A stretch of DNA of 64,000 bases, taken from contig QVIN01000004.1 in the NCBI GenBank assembly GCA_003416985.1, positions 62,001 to 126,000 on the forward strand, given 5' to 3'. Origin of the DNA: Duganella sp. BJB480 (lineage in GTDB: Bacteria; Pseudomonadota; Gammaproteobacteria; Burkholderiales; Burkholderiaceae_D). The notes beneath the pieces are model-generated. The model searched no databases, was not told the origin of the DNA, and saw nothing but the letters and a program-made list of their open reading frames with translations. The position numbers were made by a program, and so were the translations under genes. Below, piece by piece: positions 50,788 through 61,515 of this stretch; position 1 is the first letter of the stretch; every line of letters begins with the position of its first letter.

Positions 50788-52410
50788 ATGCCGCAGATCG
50801 AAAGCAAACTCAATCCCCGCAGCGAGGATTTCAAGGCCAACGCGGCCGCCATGCAGGCCGTCGTCGACGACCTGCGCGACAAGGTCGCCAAGATCGCCCT
50901 TGGCGGCGGCGAGGCGGCATCGGCCAAGCACGTCGCCCGTGGCAAGCTGCTGCCGCGCGACCGCGTGCAGATGCTGCTCGATCCCGGCACGCCCTTCCTC
51001 GAACTGTCGCAGATGGCCGCCTACGGCATGTACCAGGACGCCAACGGCGTCGACGCCGCGCCGGCCGCCGGCATCATCACCGGCATCGGCCGCGTGGCCG
51101 GCCAGGAGTGCGTGATCGTCTGTAACGACGCCACCGTCAAGGGCGGCACCTACTACCCGATCACGGTCAAGAAGCACCTGCGCGCGCAGGAGATCGCCGA
51201 CCAGAACAACCTGCCGTGCATCTATCTCGTGGACTCGGGCGGCGCCAACCTGCCCAACCAGGACGACGTCTTCCCCGACCGCGACCACTTCGGCCGCATC
51301 TTCTACAACCAGGCCAACCTGTCGGCCAAGGGCATCCCGCAGATCGCCGTGGTAATGGGCTCCTGCACCGCCGGCGGCGCCTACGTGCCGGCGATGAGCG
51401 ACGAATCGATCATCGTCAAGGAACAGGGCACCATCTTCCTGGGCGGCCCGCCGCTGGTGAAGGCCGCCACCGGCGAAGTGGTCACCGCCGAAGACCTGGG
51501 CGGCGGCGACGTCCACACGCGCCTGTCCGGCGTGGCCGACCATCTGGCGCAGAACGATTTGCACGCGCTGTCGCTGGCCCGCACCATCGTCTCGAACCTG
51601 AACCGCACCAAGCCCCAGCAGGGCGCGTTGCGCGAAGCGGCGGAACCGAAGTACCCCACCGAGGAACTGTACGGCGTGATCCCGGTCGACACCCGCAAGC
51701 CCTTCGACGTGCGCGAAGTGATCGCCCGCATCGTCGATGGCAGCGAGTTCGATGAATTCAAGGCGCGCTATGGCACCACGCTGATCTGCGGCTTCGCCCA
51801 CATCTTCGGCATGAAGGTCGGCATCATCGCCAACAACGGCATCCTGTTCTCCGAGTCCGCGCTGAAGGGCGCGCACTTCATCGAGCTGTGCGCGCAGCGC
51901 AAGATCCCGCTGGTGTTCCTGCAAAATATCACCGGCTTCATGGTCGGCCGCAAATACGAAAACGAAGGCATCGCCCGCAACGGCGCCAAGATGGTGACCG
52001 CCGTGGCGACGGCCGCCGTGCCCAAGTTCACCGTCATCATCGGCGGCAGCTTCGGCGCCGGCAACTACGGCATGTGCGGCCGCGCGTTCTCGCCGCGCTT
52101 CATGTGGATGTGGCCCAACGCCCGCATCTCCGTCATGGGCGGCGACCAGGCCGCGTCGGTGCTGGCCACCGTCAAGCGCGACGGCATCGAAGGCAAGGGC
52201 GGCTCGTGGACGGCGGAAGAGGAAGCCGCGTTCAAGCAGCCGATCAAGGAGCAGTACGAGCACCAGGGCCACCCGTACTACGCCACCGCGCGCCTGTGGG
52301 ACGACGGCGTGATCGACCCGGCCGACACCCGCATGGTGCTGGGCCTGGGCCTCTCGGCCGCGCTCAACGCCGAAATCCCGGACACCAAGTTCGGCGTCTT
52401 CAGGATGTAA
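50788..52410 (+). CDS. liuB: 3-methylcrotonyl-CoA carboxylase, carboxyltransferase (beta) subunit
   Basis: Transfers the carboxyl group from biotin to 3-methylcrotonyl-CoA (540 aa). Two crotonase-like halves: the N-half has [21 protein letters not shown] and the oxyanion region [18 protein letters not shown]; the C-half has [24 protein letters not shown] and [23 protein letters not shown] precedes the ATG at 50788, which decides the start over a longer upstream frame. First gene of liu locus 2; its biotin-carrying partner LiuD is seven genes downstream. Confidence 0.97.
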   Translation: MPQIESKLNPRSEDFKANAAAMQAVVDDLRDKVAKIALGGGEAASAKHVARGKLLPRDRVQMLLDPGTPFLELSQMAAYGMYQDANGVDAAPAAGIITGIGRVAGQECVIVCNDATVKGGTYYPITVKKHLRAQEIADQNNLPCIYLVDSGGANLPNQDDVFPDRDHFGRIFYNQANLSAKGIPQIAVVMGSCTAGGAYVPAMSDESIIVKEQGTIFLGGPPLVKAATGEVVTAEDLGGGDVHTRLSGVADHLAQNDLHALSLARTIVSNLNRTKPQQGALREAAEPKYPTEELYGVIPVDTRKPFDVREVIARIVDGSEFDEFKARYGTTLICGFAHIFGMKVGIIANNGILFSESALKGAHFIELCAQRKIPLVFLQNITGFMVGRKYENEGIARNGAKMVTAVATAAVPKFTVIIGGSFGAGNYGMCGRAFSPRFMWMWPNARISVMGGDQAASVLATVKRDGIEGKGGSWTAEEEAAFKQPIKEQYEHQGHPYYATARLWDDGVIDPADTRMVLGLGLSAALNAEIPDTKFGVFRM

Positions 52411-52417
52411 GCGGACG

Positions 52418-53293
52418 ATGACCTCGCAGACCCGATACCGACAAGGACTGGCCGCGCCGCTGCTGGCGGCGGCATGCGCTTCGGCGCAGGCCATCCATGT
52501 GCCGGCGGTCGACGCGGGCATGGGCGAGCAGGTGATCGCGATCCCCGCGAAGATCGCCGGCGCCGACATCACTCTGCAAACCACCATCTTCAAACCGCCG
52601 GGCGACGGCCCGTTCCCGGTGCTGTTCATGAACCACGGGAAGGACGGCGGCGACGCCCACCAGCAAGCGCGCGCCCGCTACCCCGTCATCAGCCGCGAGT
52701 TCGTCAAGCGCGGCTACGCGGTGGTGATACCGATGCGCATGGGCTTCGCCGGTTCCGGCGGCAGCTACGTCAACTCCCATTGCCAGGCGCGGGAAAACGG
52801 CGAGGACCAGGCGGCGTCGCTGTACTCCGCGATGGCCTACGTGATGAAGCAGCCCTGGGCCGACCAGCAGCACGTGATCCTGGCCGGCCAGTCGCACGGC
52901 GGCCTGACGGCCATCGCCGCCGGCAGCCATAACATCAGCGGCGTGCGGGGCGTGATCAACTTCGCCGGTGGCGTCAACAGCCGTTCGCACTGCGACTGGC
53001 AGGCCGCGCTGGTCAACGCCTTCAAGGCCTACGGCGCGGTCGGCACCACGCCCACCATCTGGTTCTACGGCGCCAACGATACGCACTTCGGCCCCCGGCT
53101 GGCGGCCGACATGTACGCCGCCTACACCGGCGCCGGCGGCAAGGCGCAGCTGGTGGCCTATGGACCTTTCAAGCGCGACGCGCACACCATGAGCTCCAGC
53201 CCGGACGGCGTAGCCATCTGGCTGCCGGAGACCACGCGCTTCCTGCAAAGCGTCGGCATGCCGACCGAAATCAAATACAAGATCAAGGACTAG
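52418..53293 (+). CDS. Alpha/beta hydrolase, dienelactone-hydrolase-like, exported
   Basis: A 291-residue hydrolase with an apparent signal peptide (LAAPLLAAACASAQA). Nucleophile elbow GQSHGG, and acid/His region FYGANDTHFGP and KRDAHTMSS. MNHGKDGGDAHQQARARYP carries the oxyanion strand. It lies seven bases after liuB and two before liuC, so it is cotranscribed with leucine-degradation genes, but an exported hydrolase has no known step in that pathway. Substrate unknown. Confidence 0.85.
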   Translation: MTSQTRYRQGLAAPLLAAACASAQAIHVPAVDAGMGEQVIAIPAKIAGADITLQTTIFKPPGDGPFPVLFMNHGKDGGDAHQQARARYPVISREFVKRGYAVVIPMRMGFAGSGGSYVNSHCQARENGEDQAASLYSAMAYVMKQPWADQQHVILAGQSHGGLTAIAAGSHNISGVRGVINFAGGVNSRSHCDWQAALVNAFKAYGAVGTTPTIWFYGANDTHFGPRLAADMYAAYTGAGGKAQLVAYGPFKRDAHTMSSSPDGVAIWLPETTRFLQSVGMPTEIKYKIKD

Positions 53294-53295
53294 AG

Positions 53296-54081
53296 ATGAG
53301 CTTTACCACGCTGACCATCAGCCGCGAAGGAAAAGTCGCCACCGTCACGCTGAACCGCCCGGACGTGCGCAACGCCTTCAACGAAACCACCATCGCCGAG
53401 ATCACGCAAGCCTTCGGCGAACTCGGTGCGGAGGACGACCTGCGCGCGATTGTGCTGGCCGCGAACGGCCCGGCCTTCTGCGCCGGCGCCGATTTGAACT
53501 GGATGAAAAAAATGGCGGGCTACACGCACGCCGAAAACCATGCCGACGCTCTGCAACTGGCGGAGATGCTGCGCACGATCTACCTGTGTCCCAAGCCCGT
53601 GGTGGCCAAGGTGCAGGGCGATTGCTACGCCGGCGGCATGGGCCTGGTCTCCGCGTGTGACATCATCGTCGCGGTCGACCAGGCCAACTTCTGCCTGAGC
53701 GAAGTGAAACTGGGACTGATCCCCGCCACCATTTCGCCCTACGTGATCAAGGCCATGGGCGAGAACGCGTCGCGCCGCTACTTCCTCACCGCCGAACGGT
53801 TCGGCGCGCAGGAAGCGCTGCGCATCGGCTTCGCGCACGAGGTGGTGGCCGCCGACGCGCTCGACGCCAAGGTGGCGGAGATCGTCAAGGCCTTGGTCAA
53901 CAACAGCCCGAACGCCGTGCAACAAGCCAAGGTGCTGGTGCGCGAAGTAGTCGGGCAAACCGTCAACGATGCGCTGCTGGCCGACACCGCCGAGCGCATC
54001 GCCCATATCCGCGCCTCGGAACAAGGCCGCGAAGGCGTGGCCTCGTTCCTTGAGAAGCGCAAGCCAAATTGGCTAAGCTAG
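53296..54081 (+). CDS. liuC: 3-methylglutaconyl-CoA hydratase (enoyl-CoA hydratase family)
   Basis: Crotonase-fold enzyme of 261 aa. The CoA-oxyanion segment FCAGADLNWMKKM is characteristic of the LiuC/AUH type, and GDCYAGGMGLVSACDIIVA forms the second oxyanion strand. Hydrates 3-methylglutaconyl-CoA to HMG-CoA. Its stop is 18 bases before bioA, so the biotin genes are read from the same message. Confidence 0.94.
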   Translation: MSFTTLTISREGKVATVTLNRPDVRNAFNETTIAEITQAFGELGAEDDLRAIVLAANGPAFCAGADLNWMKKMAGYTHAENHADALQLAEMLRTIYLCPKPVVAKVQGDCYAGGMGLVSACDIIVAVDQANFCLSEVKLGLIPATISPYVIKAMGENASRRYFLTAERFGAQEALRIGFAHEVVAADALDAKVAEIVKALVNNSPNAVQQAKVLVREVVGQTVNDALLADTAERIAHIRASEQGREGVASFLEKRKPNWLS

Positions 54082-54099
54082 AAAAAGTCTGGAGCAGTT

Positions 54100-55428
54100 T
54101 TGGAATTGAATAAACAAAGCGACTGGGTAGCACGCAGCCTGCGCAGCGTATGGCATCCGTGCACCCAGATGCAGCACCACGAAACCGTGCCCCTGATTCC
54201 GGTCAAGAGCGGCAAGGGCGCTTGGCTGGTCGACCATGAAGGCCGCCGCTACCTCGACGCGATCAGCTCCTGGTGGGTGAACCTGTTCGGCCACGCCAAC
54301 CCGCGCATCAACGCGGCGCTGAAGGACCAGCTGGACACGCTGGAACACGCGATGCTGGCAGGCTTCACGCACGAACCGGTGATCGAGCTGTCGGAAAAAC
54401 TGTCGGCGCTGACCGGCCATGTGCTCGGCCACACCTTCTACGCCAGCGACGGCGCCTCGGCGGTGGAAATCGCGCTGAAGATGAGCTTCCACTCCTGGCG
54501 CAACAACGGCAAGAGCGGCAAGCAGGAATTCGTCTGCCTCAAGGGCAGCTACCACGGCGAGACAATAGGCGCGCTGGCCGTGACCGACGTCGCCCTGTTC
54601 AAGGACGCCTACGGCCCGCTGCTGCGCGCCTCGCAAACGGTGATGTCGCCGGACGCCCGCAACGCAGCCGAAGGCGAAACCGCCGAGGACATGGCCCGCA
54701 AAGCCGCCGCCGACGTCGAGCGCCTGTTCCTTGAACGCGCCGACAAGATCGCCGCCATCATCATCGAGCCGCTGGTGCAATGCGCCACCGGCATGGCGAT
54801 GCACGATCCGCTGTACCTGAAGCTGGTGCGCGAACTGTGCGACCGCCACTCGGTCCACCTGATCCTCGATGAAATCGCCGTCGGTTGCGGCCGCACCGGC
54901 ACCTTCTTCGCCTGCGAGCAGGCCGGCGTGTGGCCGGACTTCCTGTGCCTGTCGAAGGGCATCAGCGGCGGCTACCTGCCGCTGTCGCTGGTGATGACGC
55001 GCGACGAAATCTACCAGTCCTTCTACAGCAACGACGTCACGCGCGGCTTCCTGCACTCGCACTCGTACACCGGCAACCCGCTGGCCTGCCGCGCCGCGCT
55101 GGCGACACTGCAGATCTTCGAGGAAGACGATGTACTGGCGGCCAACCGCGTGAAGGCCGCGCGCCTGACCGCAGCGCTGCAACCGCTGGCACAGCACCAG
55201 CAGGTGCGCCACTTCCGCCAGCGCGGCATGATCTGGGCCTTCGACGCCATCGACGCCACGCCGGACTTCTCGCGCCGCTTCTTCGCCACGGCGGTGGAGC
55301 ACGAGCTGCTGATGCGCCCCATCGGCTCCACCGTCTACATGATGCCGCCGTATATCCTCAACGACGAGGAAATCGACGGCCTCGCCGCCAACACGCTGGC
55401 CGTGTTCAACCAAGTGATGGCGGGCTGA
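54100..55428 (+). CDS. bioA: Adenosylmethionine-8-amino-7-oxononanoate aminotransferase
   Basis: PLP aminotransferase (442 aa) making 7,8-diaminononanoate from KAPA with SAM as amino donor. [13 protein letters not shown] is the BioA N-terminal signature; the PLP lysine is Lys286 ([12 protein letters not shown]). The start is TTG at 54100, with GGAG six bases upstream; no ATG gives the conserved N-terminus. First of four consecutive biotin genes, in the middle of the liu operon. Confidence 0.95.
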   Translation: MELNKQSDWVARSLRSVWHPCTQMQHHETVPLIPVKSGKGAWLVDHEGRRYLDAISSWWVNLFGHANPRINAALKDQLDTLEHAMLAGFTHEPVIELSEKLSALTGHVLGHTFYASDGASAVEIALKMSFHSWRNNGKSGKQEFVCLKGSYHGETIGALAVTDVALFKDAYGPLLRASQTVMSPDARNAAEGETAEDMARKAAADVERLFLERADKIAAIIIEPLVQCATGMAMHDPLYLKLVRELCDRHSVHLILDEIAVGCGRTGTFFACEQAGVWPDFLCLSKGISGGYLPLSLVMTRDEIYQSFYSNDVTRGFLHSHSYTGNPLACRAALATLQIFEEDDVLAANRVKAARLTAALQPLAQHQQVRHFRQRGMIWAFDAIDATPDFSRRFFATAVEHELLMRPIGSTVYMMPPYILNDEEIDGLAANTLAVFNQVMAG

Positions 55429-55430
55429 CC

Positions 55431-56615
55431 ATGGAAATGCTGAACCAACTCAAACGCCAATTGCAAGCGCTGGAAGAACAGGACCTGATCCGCACCCGCC
55501 GCACGGTCGACACGCCCTGCGGTCCGCGCGTATCGGTCGGCGGCCGCGAGCTGCTGGCCTTCTGCAGCAACGACTACCTCGGCCTGGCCAACCACCGCAG
55601 CATCAAGCTCGCTCTGCAGGAAGGCGCGGCGATGTATGGCGTCGGCAGCGGCGCCTCGCACCTGATCAGCGGCCATGGCCGCGCCCACGCCATGCTGGAG
55701 GAACGGCTGGTGGAATTCGTCGGCGCCCACCTGGAATCGCCGCGCGCGCTCACCTTCTGCACCGGCTACATGGCCAACCTGGCCATCGTCACCGGCCTGA
55801 CCGCCGCCGACCGCGACGCCGACATCTTCTCCGAATCGCTGAACCACGCCTCGCTGATCGACGGCGCCCGCCTGTCGCGCGCCAACGTCAAGGTCTACCC
55901 GCATGCCGACCTGGAAGCGCTGGCGCAGCTGCTGGCCGCCTCCAACGCCGCTACCAAACTGGTAGTGACGGACAGCGTCTTCAGCATGGACGGCGACCTC
56001 GCACCGCTGCCGCAGCTGCTGGCCTTGTGCGAACAACACGGCGCCTGGCTGGTGGTGGACGACGCCCACGGCTTCGGCACCTTAGGCGCCAACGGCCACG
56101 GCGCGCTGGAGCACTTCAACCTGCGCTCGCCCAACCTGGTGTATATGGGCACGCTGGGCAAGGCGGCCGGCGTCAGCGGCGCCTTCGTGGCCGCGCACGA
56201 GACGGTGATCGAAACGCTGATCCAGAAAGCCCGCCCCTACATCTTCACCACCGCCACCCCGCCGGCGCTGGCGCACGCCCTGCTGACCAGCCTCGAACTG
56301 CTGGAAGGCGACGAAGGCCGCAGCCGGCGCGCACAGCTTCAGGCTTTGGTGGCACAATTGGACGATGGCCTGCGCCTCAAGCGCTGGCAGCGCATGCCCT
56401 CGATGACTGCGATCCAGCCCATCCTGATCGGCGATAATGCCGAGACCATGCGCGCCGGCGCGGCCTTGTACGAACAGGGCCTGTGGGTCGGCACCATCCG
56501 TCCGCCGACCGTGGCGCCGGGCACCTCGCGCCTGCGCGTGACCCTGTCGGCAGGCCATAGCAGCATGGAAGTCGCCAAGCTGATAGCCGCGATTAACGCA
56601 TTGGAAAGGACTTGA
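55431..56615 (+). CDS. bioF: 8-amino-7-oxononanoate synthase
   Basis: PLP enzyme of 394 aa: condenses pimeloyl-ACP with L-alanine. [12 protein letters not shown] and [21 protein letters not shown] are family boxes; PLP lysine Lys244 ([12 protein letters not shown]); [11 protein letters not shown] carries the aspartate. ATG is two bases past the bioA stop. Longer frame upstream is bioA in another frame. Confidence 0.96.
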   Translation: MEMLNQLKRQLQALEEQDLIRTRRTVDTPCGPRVSVGGRELLAFCSNDYLGLANHRSIKLALQEGAAMYGVGSGASHLISGHGRAHAMLEERLVEFVGAHLESPRALTFCTGYMANLAIVTGLTAADRDADIFSESLNHASLIDGARLSRANVKVYPHADLEALAQLLAASNAATKLVVTDSVFSMDGDLAPLPQLLALCEQHGAWLVVDDAHGFGTLGANGHGALEHFNLRSPNLVYMGTLGKAAGVSGAFVAAHETVIETLIQKARPYIFTTATPPALAHALLTSLELLEGDEGRSRRAQLQALVAQLDDGLRLKRWQRMPSMTAIQPILIGDNAETMRAGAALYEQGLWVGTIRPPTVAPGTSRLRVTLSAGHSSMEVAKLIAAINALERT

Positions 56616-56616
56616 T

Positions 56617-57399
56617 ATGAGTCTCGACGATCCCGTCATAGCCGTGGTCACACCTCAAACGCAGGTGCAGCCCGCGCCAACCGCCACCGGCATTCCGCCC
56701 CGGTTCAGCTGCTTCGTCACCGGCACCGATACCGAAATCGGCAAGACGCTGGTCTCATCGGCGATGCTGCACGCGCTGGTGCAGGCCGGCGTGCGCGCCT
56801 GCGGCATGAAGCCGGTGGCCGCCGGCGCCGAACTGCGCGACGGCGCCTGGCACAACGACGACTGCGACCAGCTGGCCGCCGCCGGCAATGTCCACCTGCT
56901 GCAGTCGATCACCACGCCATTCCTGCTGAAGGAGCCGGCCGCGCCGCACATCGCCGCCGCGCTGGAAGGCGTGACGATTTCGCCGGTGCCCATCCTGGCC
57001 GCCTACATCGAAATCAACGCCGCCTCCGACGCCTCGGTGGTGGAGGGCGTGGGCGGCTTCCGCGTGCCGCTCAACGACGATTTCGACACCGCCGATTTGG
57101 CCGAGCAGCTCGACCTGCCGGTGGTGCTGGTGGTCGGCCTGCGGCTGGGCTGCATCAGCCACGCGCTGCTGACGGTGGAAGCGATCGAAGCGCGCGGCTT
57201 GCGCCTGGCCGGCTGGGTCGCCAACGAAACGCAGGACGACATGGCCTTCGCCGACGAAAACGTCGCCGCGCTGGAACAGCGCATCAGCGCACCGCTGCTG
57301 GGCCGCGTGCCGCGCCTGGCCGAACCGGGCGCGCAAGCCGCCGCCGCATATATCGATTTTACGCAGCTGCCCAACTGGCCAGCTCAGAACAAACTTTGA
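56617..57399 (+). CDS. bioD: Dethiobiotin synthetase
   Basis: ATP-dependent carboxylase (260 aa) forming the ureido ring of dethiobiotin. P-loop GTDTEIGKT at residues 36-44, KPVAAGAE substrate-binding, and [12 protein letters not shown]. The roughly 30-residue extension before the P-loop strand is longer than in the E. coli enzyme. AAAGGA precedes the ATG; one base separates it from bioF. Confidence 0.94.
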   Translation: MSLDDPVIAVVTPQTQVQPAPTATGIPPRFSCFVTGTDTEIGKTLVSSAMLHALVQAGVRACGMKPVAAGAELRDGAWHNDDCDQLAAAGNVHLLQSITTPFLLKEPAAPHIAAALEGVTISPVPILAAYIEINAASDASVVEGVGGFRVPLNDDFDTADLAEQLDLPVVLVVGLRLGCISHALLTVEAIEARGLRLAGWVANETQDDMAFADENVAALEQRISAPLLGRVPRLAEPGAQAAAAYIDFTQLPNWPAQNKL

Positions 57400-57416
57400 A
57401 CGAAGAAGGAAACACG

Positions 57417-58466
57417 ATGTCCCAGAACACTCTCCAAGAACCTAAAACCGTAGCGCTGCACCGTCCGACGGCCGCCATCACCTTGCCGCCCGCCGCGACG
57501 TGGCCGCTGGAAGACGTGATGGCCCTGTTCGACCTGCCGTTCAATGACCTGATGTTCCGCGCGCAGCAAACCCACCGCGCCAACTTCCCGGACGGCGACG
57601 TCGAACTGGCCACGCTGTTGTCGATCAAGACCGGCGGCTGCGAAGAAGACTGCGGCTACTGCCCGCAGGCTGCACGCTACGACACCGGCGTCGAAGCCAA
57701 GAAGATCCTCGACATCGACACCGTGCTCGATGCGGCCCGCCAGGCCAAGGACAACGGCGCCACCCGCTTCTGCATGGGCGCCGCGTGGCGCAGCCCGAAA
57801 GACCGCGACATGGACAAGGTCGAGGAGATGGTGCGCGAAGTGAAGGCGCTGGGCCTGGAGACCTGCGCCACGCTGGGCATGCTGGAAGAAAAACAGGCCG
57901 AGCGCCTGAAGGCCGCCGGCCTCGATTACTACAACCACAACCTGGACACCGCGCCGGAGTTCTACGACAACGTGATCTCGACCCGCGAATACCAGGACCG
58001 CCTGGACACGCTGGGCCGCATTCGCGAAGCGGGCCTGAAGGTCTGCTGCGGCGGCATCGTCGGCATGGGCGAATCGCGCCTGCAGCGCGCAGGCCTGATC
58101 GCGCAACTGGCCAACCTGAATCCGTATCCTGAGTCGGTGCCGGTCAACCACCTGGTGCAGGTGGAAGGTACGCCGCTGTACGGCATGGACCCGCTGGACC
58201 CGTTCGAATTCGTGCGCACCATCGCGGTAGCCCGCATCACCATGCCGAAGGCGCGCGTGCGCCTGTCGGCGGGCCGCCGCCAGATGGGCGAGGCGGTGCA
58301 GTCGATGTGCTTCCTGGCCGGCGCCAATTCGATCTTCTACGGCGACAAGCTGCTCACCACCGACAACCCGGAAGCGGAAGACGACCGCGCGTTGTTGAAC
58401 AAACTGGGCCTGAAAACCCGTGGCGCCGTGCTGGACTCGGCACCGAAGGAGAAGTGCGGCTGCTGA
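57417..58466 (+). CDS. bioB: Biotin synthase
   Basis: Radical SAM enzyme of 349 aa inserting sulfur into dethiobiotin. Radical cluster Cys75, Cys79 and Cys82 ([10 protein letters not shown]). The [2Fe-2S] ligand region FCMGAAWR and [20 protein letters not shown] and Arg of [10 protein letters not shown] are present. AAGGA seven bases before the ATG at 57417 decides the start. 64 bases separate it from liuD. Confidence 0.97.
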   Translation: MSQNTLQEPKTVALHRPTAAITLPPAATWPLEDVMALFDLPFNDLMFRAQQTHRANFPDGDVELATLLSIKTGGCEEDCGYCPQAARYDTGVEAKKILDIDTVLDAARQAKDNGATRFCMGAAWRSPKDRDMDKVEEMVREVKALGLETCATLGMLEEKQAERLKAAGLDYYNHNLDTAPEFYDNVISTREYQDRLDTLGRIREAGLKVCCGGIVGMGESRLQRAGLIAQLANLNPYPESVPVNHLVQVEGTPLYGMDPLDPFEFVRTIAVARITMPKARVRLSAGRRQMGEAVQSMCFLAGANSIFYGDKLLTTDNPEAEDDRALLNKLGLKTRGAVLDSAPKEKCGC

Positions 58467-58530
58467 TTCAGCCCGCCGATTCGCCACACTATAAAAAAAC
58501 TTCCAGCCATAAGCTGCAAAGAGAGAGACC

Positions 58531-60570
58531 ATGTTCACAAAAATACTGATCGCCAACCGTGGTGAAATCGCCTGCCGTGTGGCCGCCACCGCGCGCCGCA
58601 TGGGCATCAAGACCGTCGCCGTGTACTCGGAGGCGGACGCCAACGCCAAGCACGTGGCGGTGTGCGACGAGGCGGTGCTGATCGGCCCCGCCGCCGCCAA
58701 GGAAAGCTATCTGCGCGGCGAAAAAATCATCGCCGTCGCCAAGGCCACCGGCGCGCAGGCGATCCACCCCGGCTACGGCTTCCTGTCCGAGAACGCCGAA
58801 TTCGCCGATGCCTGCGCCGAAGCGGGCCTTGTGTTTATTGGTCCGCCTGCGTCGGCCATGCGCGCGATGGGTTCCAAGTCCGCCGCCAAGCAGCTGATGG
58901 AGAAGGCCAACGTGCCGCTGGTGCCCGGCTACCACGGCGAGCAACAGGACGCCGACTTCCTGCACGCGCAAGCCGACAAGATCGGCTACCCGGTGCTGCT
59001 GAAGGCGTCCGCCGGCGGCGGCGGCAAGGGCATGCGCGTGATCGAGAACTCGGCGCAGTTCAAGGACGCGCTGGCGTCCTGCAAGCGCGAGGCGATCAGT
59101 TCCTTCGGCGACGACAAGGTGCTGGCGGAGAAATACCTCCAGCGCCCGCGCCACATTGAAATCCAGGTCTTTGCCGACACCCTCGGCAACTGCATCTACC
59201 TGTTCGAGCGCGATTGCTCGGTGCAGCGCCGCCACCAGAAAGTGCTGGAGGAAGCGCCGGCGCCGAACATGCCGCCGGAACGCCGCGCGGCGATGGGCGA
59301 AGCGGCCGTCGCCGCCGCCAAGGCCGTGGGCTACGTCGGCGCCGGCACGGTGGAGTTCATCGCCAATCAGGACGGCTCGTTCTACTTCATGGAGATGAAC
59401 ACCCGCCTGCAGGTCGAACACCCCGTCACCGAAATGATCACCGGGACCGACCTGGTGGAATGGCAGCTGCGCGTGGCCGCCGGCGAGCCGCTGCCGAAAC
59501 AGCAGCACGAGCTGGCCATCAACGGCCACTCCATCGAGGCGCGCATCTACGCCGAGAATCCGGAGAAGGGCTTCCTGCCCTCGATCGGCACCTTGCGCCA
59601 CATGGAGACGCCGAGCGCGGTCGCCTTTGAACTGGGCGGCGCCGTCAACCTGCCGGCCGGCGTGCGTATCGATTCCGGCGTGCGCGCCGGCGACGCGATC
59701 TCGCCGTTCTACGATCCGATGATCGCCAAATTGATCGTCTGGGGCGCCGATCGCAAACAGGCGCTGGCCCGCATGGCGCAGGCGCTGTCGCAGTACCAGA
59801 TCGTCGGCCTGGCCACCAACATCGCCTTCCTGAAACGCCTGGTCGAAGGCCAGGCCTTCTCGACGGCCGACCTGGACACGGGCCTGATCGAACGAAACCA
59901 CGACGCGCTGTTCCCGGCCGCGCACGCGGCGCCAGACGCCGCGCTGGCGCTGGCCGCCGTGTCGCTGATCGAATCCGAGAAGGACCGCTCCGCCGCGCAA
60001 TCCGGCGCCAACGCAGCCGACCCGTGGGGCCAGGCGCTGGGCTGGCGCATGAACCATCCGTACGTGCGCGCGCTGTCCTTCGGCGACGAGTTCACAGCGG
60101 CGGCCCAGCCGTACGGCGTCAACGTCAGCTACCGCGCCGCCGACTGGCTGTTCAGCGTCGGTACGGCTCAGCCGCAGGTACTGAGCCTGATGTCGCAGGA
60201 CGGCCACGATTTCAGCATCAAGCTGGGTGAGCAGGCCGTGCACGGCACTGTGCGCCGCGACGGCGACATGCTGCACGTGTTCACCAACGGTGCACACTAT
60301 CCATTGGCCTACAATGATCCCATGGCGCACGCCGGCGAGACCGAAGCCGAAGGCGGCCGCCTGACCGCGCCCATGCCGGGCAAGGTGGTCGCGGTGCTGG
60401 CCGCCAAAGGACAGGAAGTCAAGAAGGGCGACGCCCTGGTCATCATGGAAGCCATGAAAATGGAACACACCATCGCCGCGCCGCACGATGGGGTGGTCGA
60501 CGAAGTTCTGTACGGTGTGGGCGACCAGGTGGCCGATGGCGCACCGCTGCTGGCGTTCAAGACGGCGTAA
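58531..60570 (+). CDS. liuD: 3-methylcrotonyl-CoA carboxylase, biotin carboxylase (alpha) subunit
   Basis: Biotin carboxylase plus carrier of 679 aa. ATP-grasp domain with Gly-rich loop KASAGGGGKGMRVI; catalytic EMNTRLQVEHPVTEM; BT domain in the 460-590 region; and C-terminal biotinyl domain with biotin-accepting Lys643 (MEAMKMEH). Works with LiuB on 3-methylcrotonyl-CoA. Biotin made by the preceding four genes is its cofactor. Confidence 0.97.
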   Translation: MFTKILIANRGEIACRVAATARRMGIKTVAVYSEADANAKHVAVCDEAVLIGPAAAKESYLRGEKIIAVAKATGAQAIHPGYGFLSENAEFADACAEAGLVFIGPPASAMRAMGSKSAAKQLMEKANVPLVPGYHGEQQDADFLHAQADKIGYPVLLKASAGGGGKGMRVIENSAQFKDALASCKREAISSFGDDKVLAEKYLQRPRHIEIQVFADTLGNCIYLFERDCSVQRRHQKVLEEAPAPNMPPERRAAMGEAAVAAAKAVGYVGAGTVEFIANQDGSFYFMEMNTRLQVEHPVTEMITGTDLVEWQLRVAAGEPLPKQQHELAINGHSIEARIYAENPEKGFLPSIGTLRHMETPSAVAFELGGAVNLPAGVRIDSGVRAGDAISPFYDPMIAKLIVWGADRKQALARMAQALSQYQIVGLATNIAFLKRLVEGQAFSTADLDTGLIERNHDALFPAAHAAPDAALALAAVSLIESEKDRSAAQSGANAADPWGQALGWRMNHPYVRALSFGDEFTAAAQPYGVNVSYRAADWLFSVGTAQPQVLSLMSQDGHDFSIKLGEQAVHGTVRRDGDMLHVFTNGAHYPLAYNDPMAHAGETEAEGGRLTAPMPGKVVAVLAAKGQEVKKGDALVIMEAMKMEHTIAAPHDGVVDEVLYGVGDQVADGAPLLAFKTA

Positions 60571-60581
60571 AGGAGGACATC

Positions 60582-61514
60582 ATGCGTATTCTTTTACATC
60601 GCGCGGACGGCAAGACCGAACCGTGGATCAAGGACTTTGCGAAGTACCTGCCGGAAGCCGAAGTCGAAATCTGGCATGCCGGCGAAAAAACCCAGGGCTG
60701 CGACTACGCGGTGGTGTGGTCGCCGCCGGAGGCGATGCTGCCGGAACTGGCGCAGGTAAAGGCGATCTTCGTCACCGGCGCCGGCGTGGACGCGCTGCTC
60801 AAGTTCAGCGACGCGCTGCCGCCGCACATTCCCATCATCCGCCTGGAAGACGCCGGCATGGCGCTGCAGATGGCGGAGTATGTGACCTACTCGGTGCTGC
60901 GCTACTTCCGCCGCTTCGACGAATACGAAACCCAGGCGCGCGCCGGCCAGTGGCTGCCGCTGCCCCAGCATCCGAAGGAAGACTTCTCCGTCGGCGTGCT
61001 GGGCATGGGCGTGCTGGGCACGCGCGTGCTGGAGGCATTGGCGCCGTTCGGCTTCCCGCTGCGCGGCTGGAGCCGGAGCGAGAAGAGCATGCCGGGCGTG
61101 CAGTGCTTCCATGGCGCCGATGGGCTGGACACCTTCCTGCGCGGCAGCCGCGTGCTGGTCTGCATGCTGCCGTTGACGCCGGAGACCAACAACCTGGTCA
61201 ACCGCACCAATATGTGCAAGCTGCCGCAAGGCTCGTACCTGATCAACGTGGCGCGCGGCGCCCATCTGGCCGAGCCGGACCTGCTCACGCTGATCAAGTC
61301 CGGCCACATCGCCGCCGCCACGCTCGACGTGTTCCGCAACGAACCCTTGCCGGCGCAGCATCCGTTCTGGCAGGAGCCGCGCATCACGATCACGCCGCAC
61401 ATCTCGGCGCTGACCTTGCGCCGCGAGAGCGTGCAGCAAATCACCGAAAAAATCCGCAAGACCGCGCAAGGCGAAACCGTCGCCGGCGTGGTCGACCGCA
61501 AACGAGGATATTGA
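60582..61514 (+). CDS. ghrA: Glyoxylate/hydroxypyruvate reductase A-like dehydrogenase
   Basis: D-2-hydroxyacid dehydrogenase of 310 aa. NAD(P) fold GVLGMGVLGTRVLEA; catalytic Arg in INVARGAHL, Glu in FRNEPLP and His in ITPHISALT. GhrA reduces glyoxylate and hydroxypyruvate. Cotranscribed between liuD and liuE, it is not a leucine step; glyoxylate from the bypass fed by acetyl-CoA is a plausible substrate, linking to AceK in locus 1. Confidence 0.9.
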   Translation: MRILLHRADGKTEPWIKDFAKYLPEAEVEIWHAGEKTQGCDYAVVWSPPEAMLPELAQVKAIFVTGAGVDALLKFSDALPPHIPIIRLEDAGMALQMAEYVTYSVLRYFRRFDEYETQARAGQWLPLPQHPKEDFSVGVLGMGVLGTRVLEALAPFGFPLRGWSRSEKSMPGVQCFHGADGLDTFLRGSRVLVCMLPLTPETNNLVNRTNMCKLPQGSYLINVARGAHLAEPDLLTLIKSGHIAAATLDVFRNEPLPAQHPFWQEPRITITPHISALTLRRESVQQITEKIRKTAQGETVAGVVDRKRGY

Positions 61515-61515
61515 T

